From assembly GCA_020441225.1 (NCBI GenBank), contig JAGRMP010000242.1, forward strand, positions 1-6,604: a stretch of DNA of 6,604 nt, written 5' to 3'. This DNA comes from Maritimibacter sp. (GTDB lineage: Bacteria > Pseudomonadota > Alphaproteobacteria > Rhodobacterales > Rhodobacteraceae). How positions within the stretch are numbered: position 1 is the first letter of the stretch; each line of letters starts with the position of its first letter. The notes under the pieces were generated by a model, which saw only the letters and a list, made by a program, of their open reading frames with translations, was not told where the DNA came from and did not search any database. The translations under genes were made by a program, and so were the position numbers. Below are positions 6,015 to 6,604 of this stretch, in pieces.

Positions 6015-6037
6015 GCGCGACTCAAGGTCGGTCGCGC
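6015..6037. repeat. 7-bp inverted repeat between the two minus-strand genes
   Basis: GCGCGAC (6015-6021) and GTCGCGC (6031-6037) are perfect inverted repeats with a 9-base spacer, in the 154-bp gap between the DUF1045 gene and the small gene. No T-run follows on the minus strand. It could end the DUF1045 transcript, act as an operator for the small gene, or be a chance hairpin in GC-rich DNA. I see no convincing promoter hexamers in the rest of this gap. Confidence 0.4.
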
Positions 6038-6100
6038 TGGCGAACTCTAGGGGCCGGTCGGGGCGCGGCACAAGGGGGCGGTCTCGATTTCGCGCGGGTA

Positions 6101-6604
6101 TCAGCCGGTGAGGGCGACCCGGTGGAGCAGGTGGAAATCTCCCTGGCGATCCTCTCCCATCAGGCTGAGCGCATCGACGGCGAAGGGCTCAGGCAGCACC
6201 GGCGCGATCAGACCTTCGAGCGCAGTGGCGGTCGCTGCCAGCGCAGCCGGGGCGAGATGGCCCGTCAGGGTGAGGTGAAACCGGAAGTCGTCCATCACGT
6301 AAGGATAACCCCAAGTGGCAAGATGCGCCTCTTGGCGCGGGCTCAGCCCGGCGGCGCGCCGGCGCGTGGTTTCTTCGGCCGGGGCGGGCGCGCGGTGGTG
6401 GTCGAGCCCCGCCACGGTCTCGGCGGCGAGCCGGGCGAGACCGGCGCTGTCGCCCTCGGGAACCAGCGCAAGAAACCCGCCCAGGGGGGCGAGCTTCAGC
6501 CCCGGCACCCGGGCTGGGGCCATCGCCGCGGCCAGCGCCTCCAGATCGGCCCGCAACCGCGCGGGGGTCGAGCCCGAGGCGAGCCGGAAGGGCGGTTTGA
6601 GCGT
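6101..6604 (-). CDS. DUF1045 phosphonate-metabolism-associated protein (2H phosphoesterase-like), 5' partial
   Basis: The frame ends with TGA at 6103-6101 and stays open to the right edge, so the N-terminus is missing and 167 residues are visible. The first visible residues, TLKPPFRL, follow directly on the HAT of the first H-x-T motif typical of this family, which lies at the window edge. The second motif, FRFHLTLTG, is present with its histidine at 6277-6275. Other family-like segments are GGFLALVPEGD, LSPRQEAHLATWGYPYVMDDF and the end FHLLHRVAL. DUF1045 proteins (TIGR03223, putative phosphonate metabolism protein) are usually encoded with C-P lyase phn genes and have a 2H-phosphoesterase fold; a cyclic-phosphate or related hydrolase role is inferred for the family, not shown here. 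Full-length members are about 220-240 residues. An apparent TTG start at 6556 is internal and should not be used. Confidence 0.85.
   Translation of the reverse strand, partial: TLKPPFRLASGSTPARLRADLEALAAAMAPARVPGLKLAPLGGFLALVPEGDSAGLARLAAETVAGLDHHRAPAPAEETTRRRAAGLSPRQEAHLATWGYPYVMDDFRFHLTLTGHLAPAALAATATALEGLIAPVLPEPFAVDALSLMGEDRQGDFHLLHRVALTG

Noticed and set aside
5597..6025. 142-codon minus-strand frame overlapping the 3' end of feoB
   Set aside because: It overlaps conserved feoB coding sequence and is mostly Arg/Ser/Pro. The 84-residue frame explains the same region better.
5956..6100. Possible tRNA or small RNA in the gap between the two minus-strand genes
   Set aside because: I found no cloverleaf, no T-loop GGTTCGA-type sequence and no promoter-terminator pair; only the short inverted repeat is visible.
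5734..6111. 125-codon plus-strand frame opposite the small histidine-rich gene
   Set aside because: It is antisense to the minus-strand frame, which has better codon bias and a ribosome site, and it runs through the stop of the DUF1045 gene.

Overview
The window is GC-rich bacterial DNA, densely coded and with strong G/C bias at third codon positions. The gene content fits an alphaproteobacterium, most likely Rhodobacterales or a close relative: a dimethylglycine/sarcosine-dehydrogenase-type FAD-GcvT protein, a QuiC1-type dehydroshikimate dehydratase, a feoAB pair and a DUF1045 phosphonate-operon protein. The lineage is inferred from protein style only; there is no rRNA or other marker. No mobile element, tRNA, rRNA or CRISPR array was seen.

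Layout: (1) 1-1242, plus strand, the C-terminal half of an FAD-dependent oxidoreductase carrying a folate-binding GcvT domain, cut by the window edge. (2) 1305-3176, minus strand, quiC, a two-domain 3-dehydroshikimate dehydratase with an HPPD-like C-terminal domain, convergent with gene 1. (3) 3177-3433, a 257-bp divergent control region with start signals for quiC on one side and a promoter plus a strong palindromic operator for feoAB on the other. (4) 3434-3715 and 3721-5658, plus strand, feoA and feoB, a tight two-gene ferrous-iron uptake operon. (5) 5692-5946, minus strand, a small histidine-rich protein of unknown function, convergent with feoB. (6) 6101-6604, minus strand, the C-terminal part of a DUF1045 2H-phosphoesterase-like protein, cut by the right edge.

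The clearest functional unit is feoAB with its operator. A perfect 7-bp inverted repeat with a 9-bp spacer (TTTCTGA-N9-TCAGAAA, 3372-3394) contains the TGA-N9-TCA core known for RirA iron-responsive operators and overlaps the probable -10 region. This suggests iron repression by an Rrf2-family regulator (RirA, or the Rhodobacterales IscR). quiC is divergent from feoAB and makes protocatechuate, a catechol, so an iron link is conceivable but unproven. The genes at the two ends (one-carbon/methylamine oxidation and phosphonate metabolism) appear unrelated to the centre and probably belong to clusters outside the window. I see no clear new biological system; the most useful leads are the control region at 3340-3400 and the unassigned 84-residue protein.
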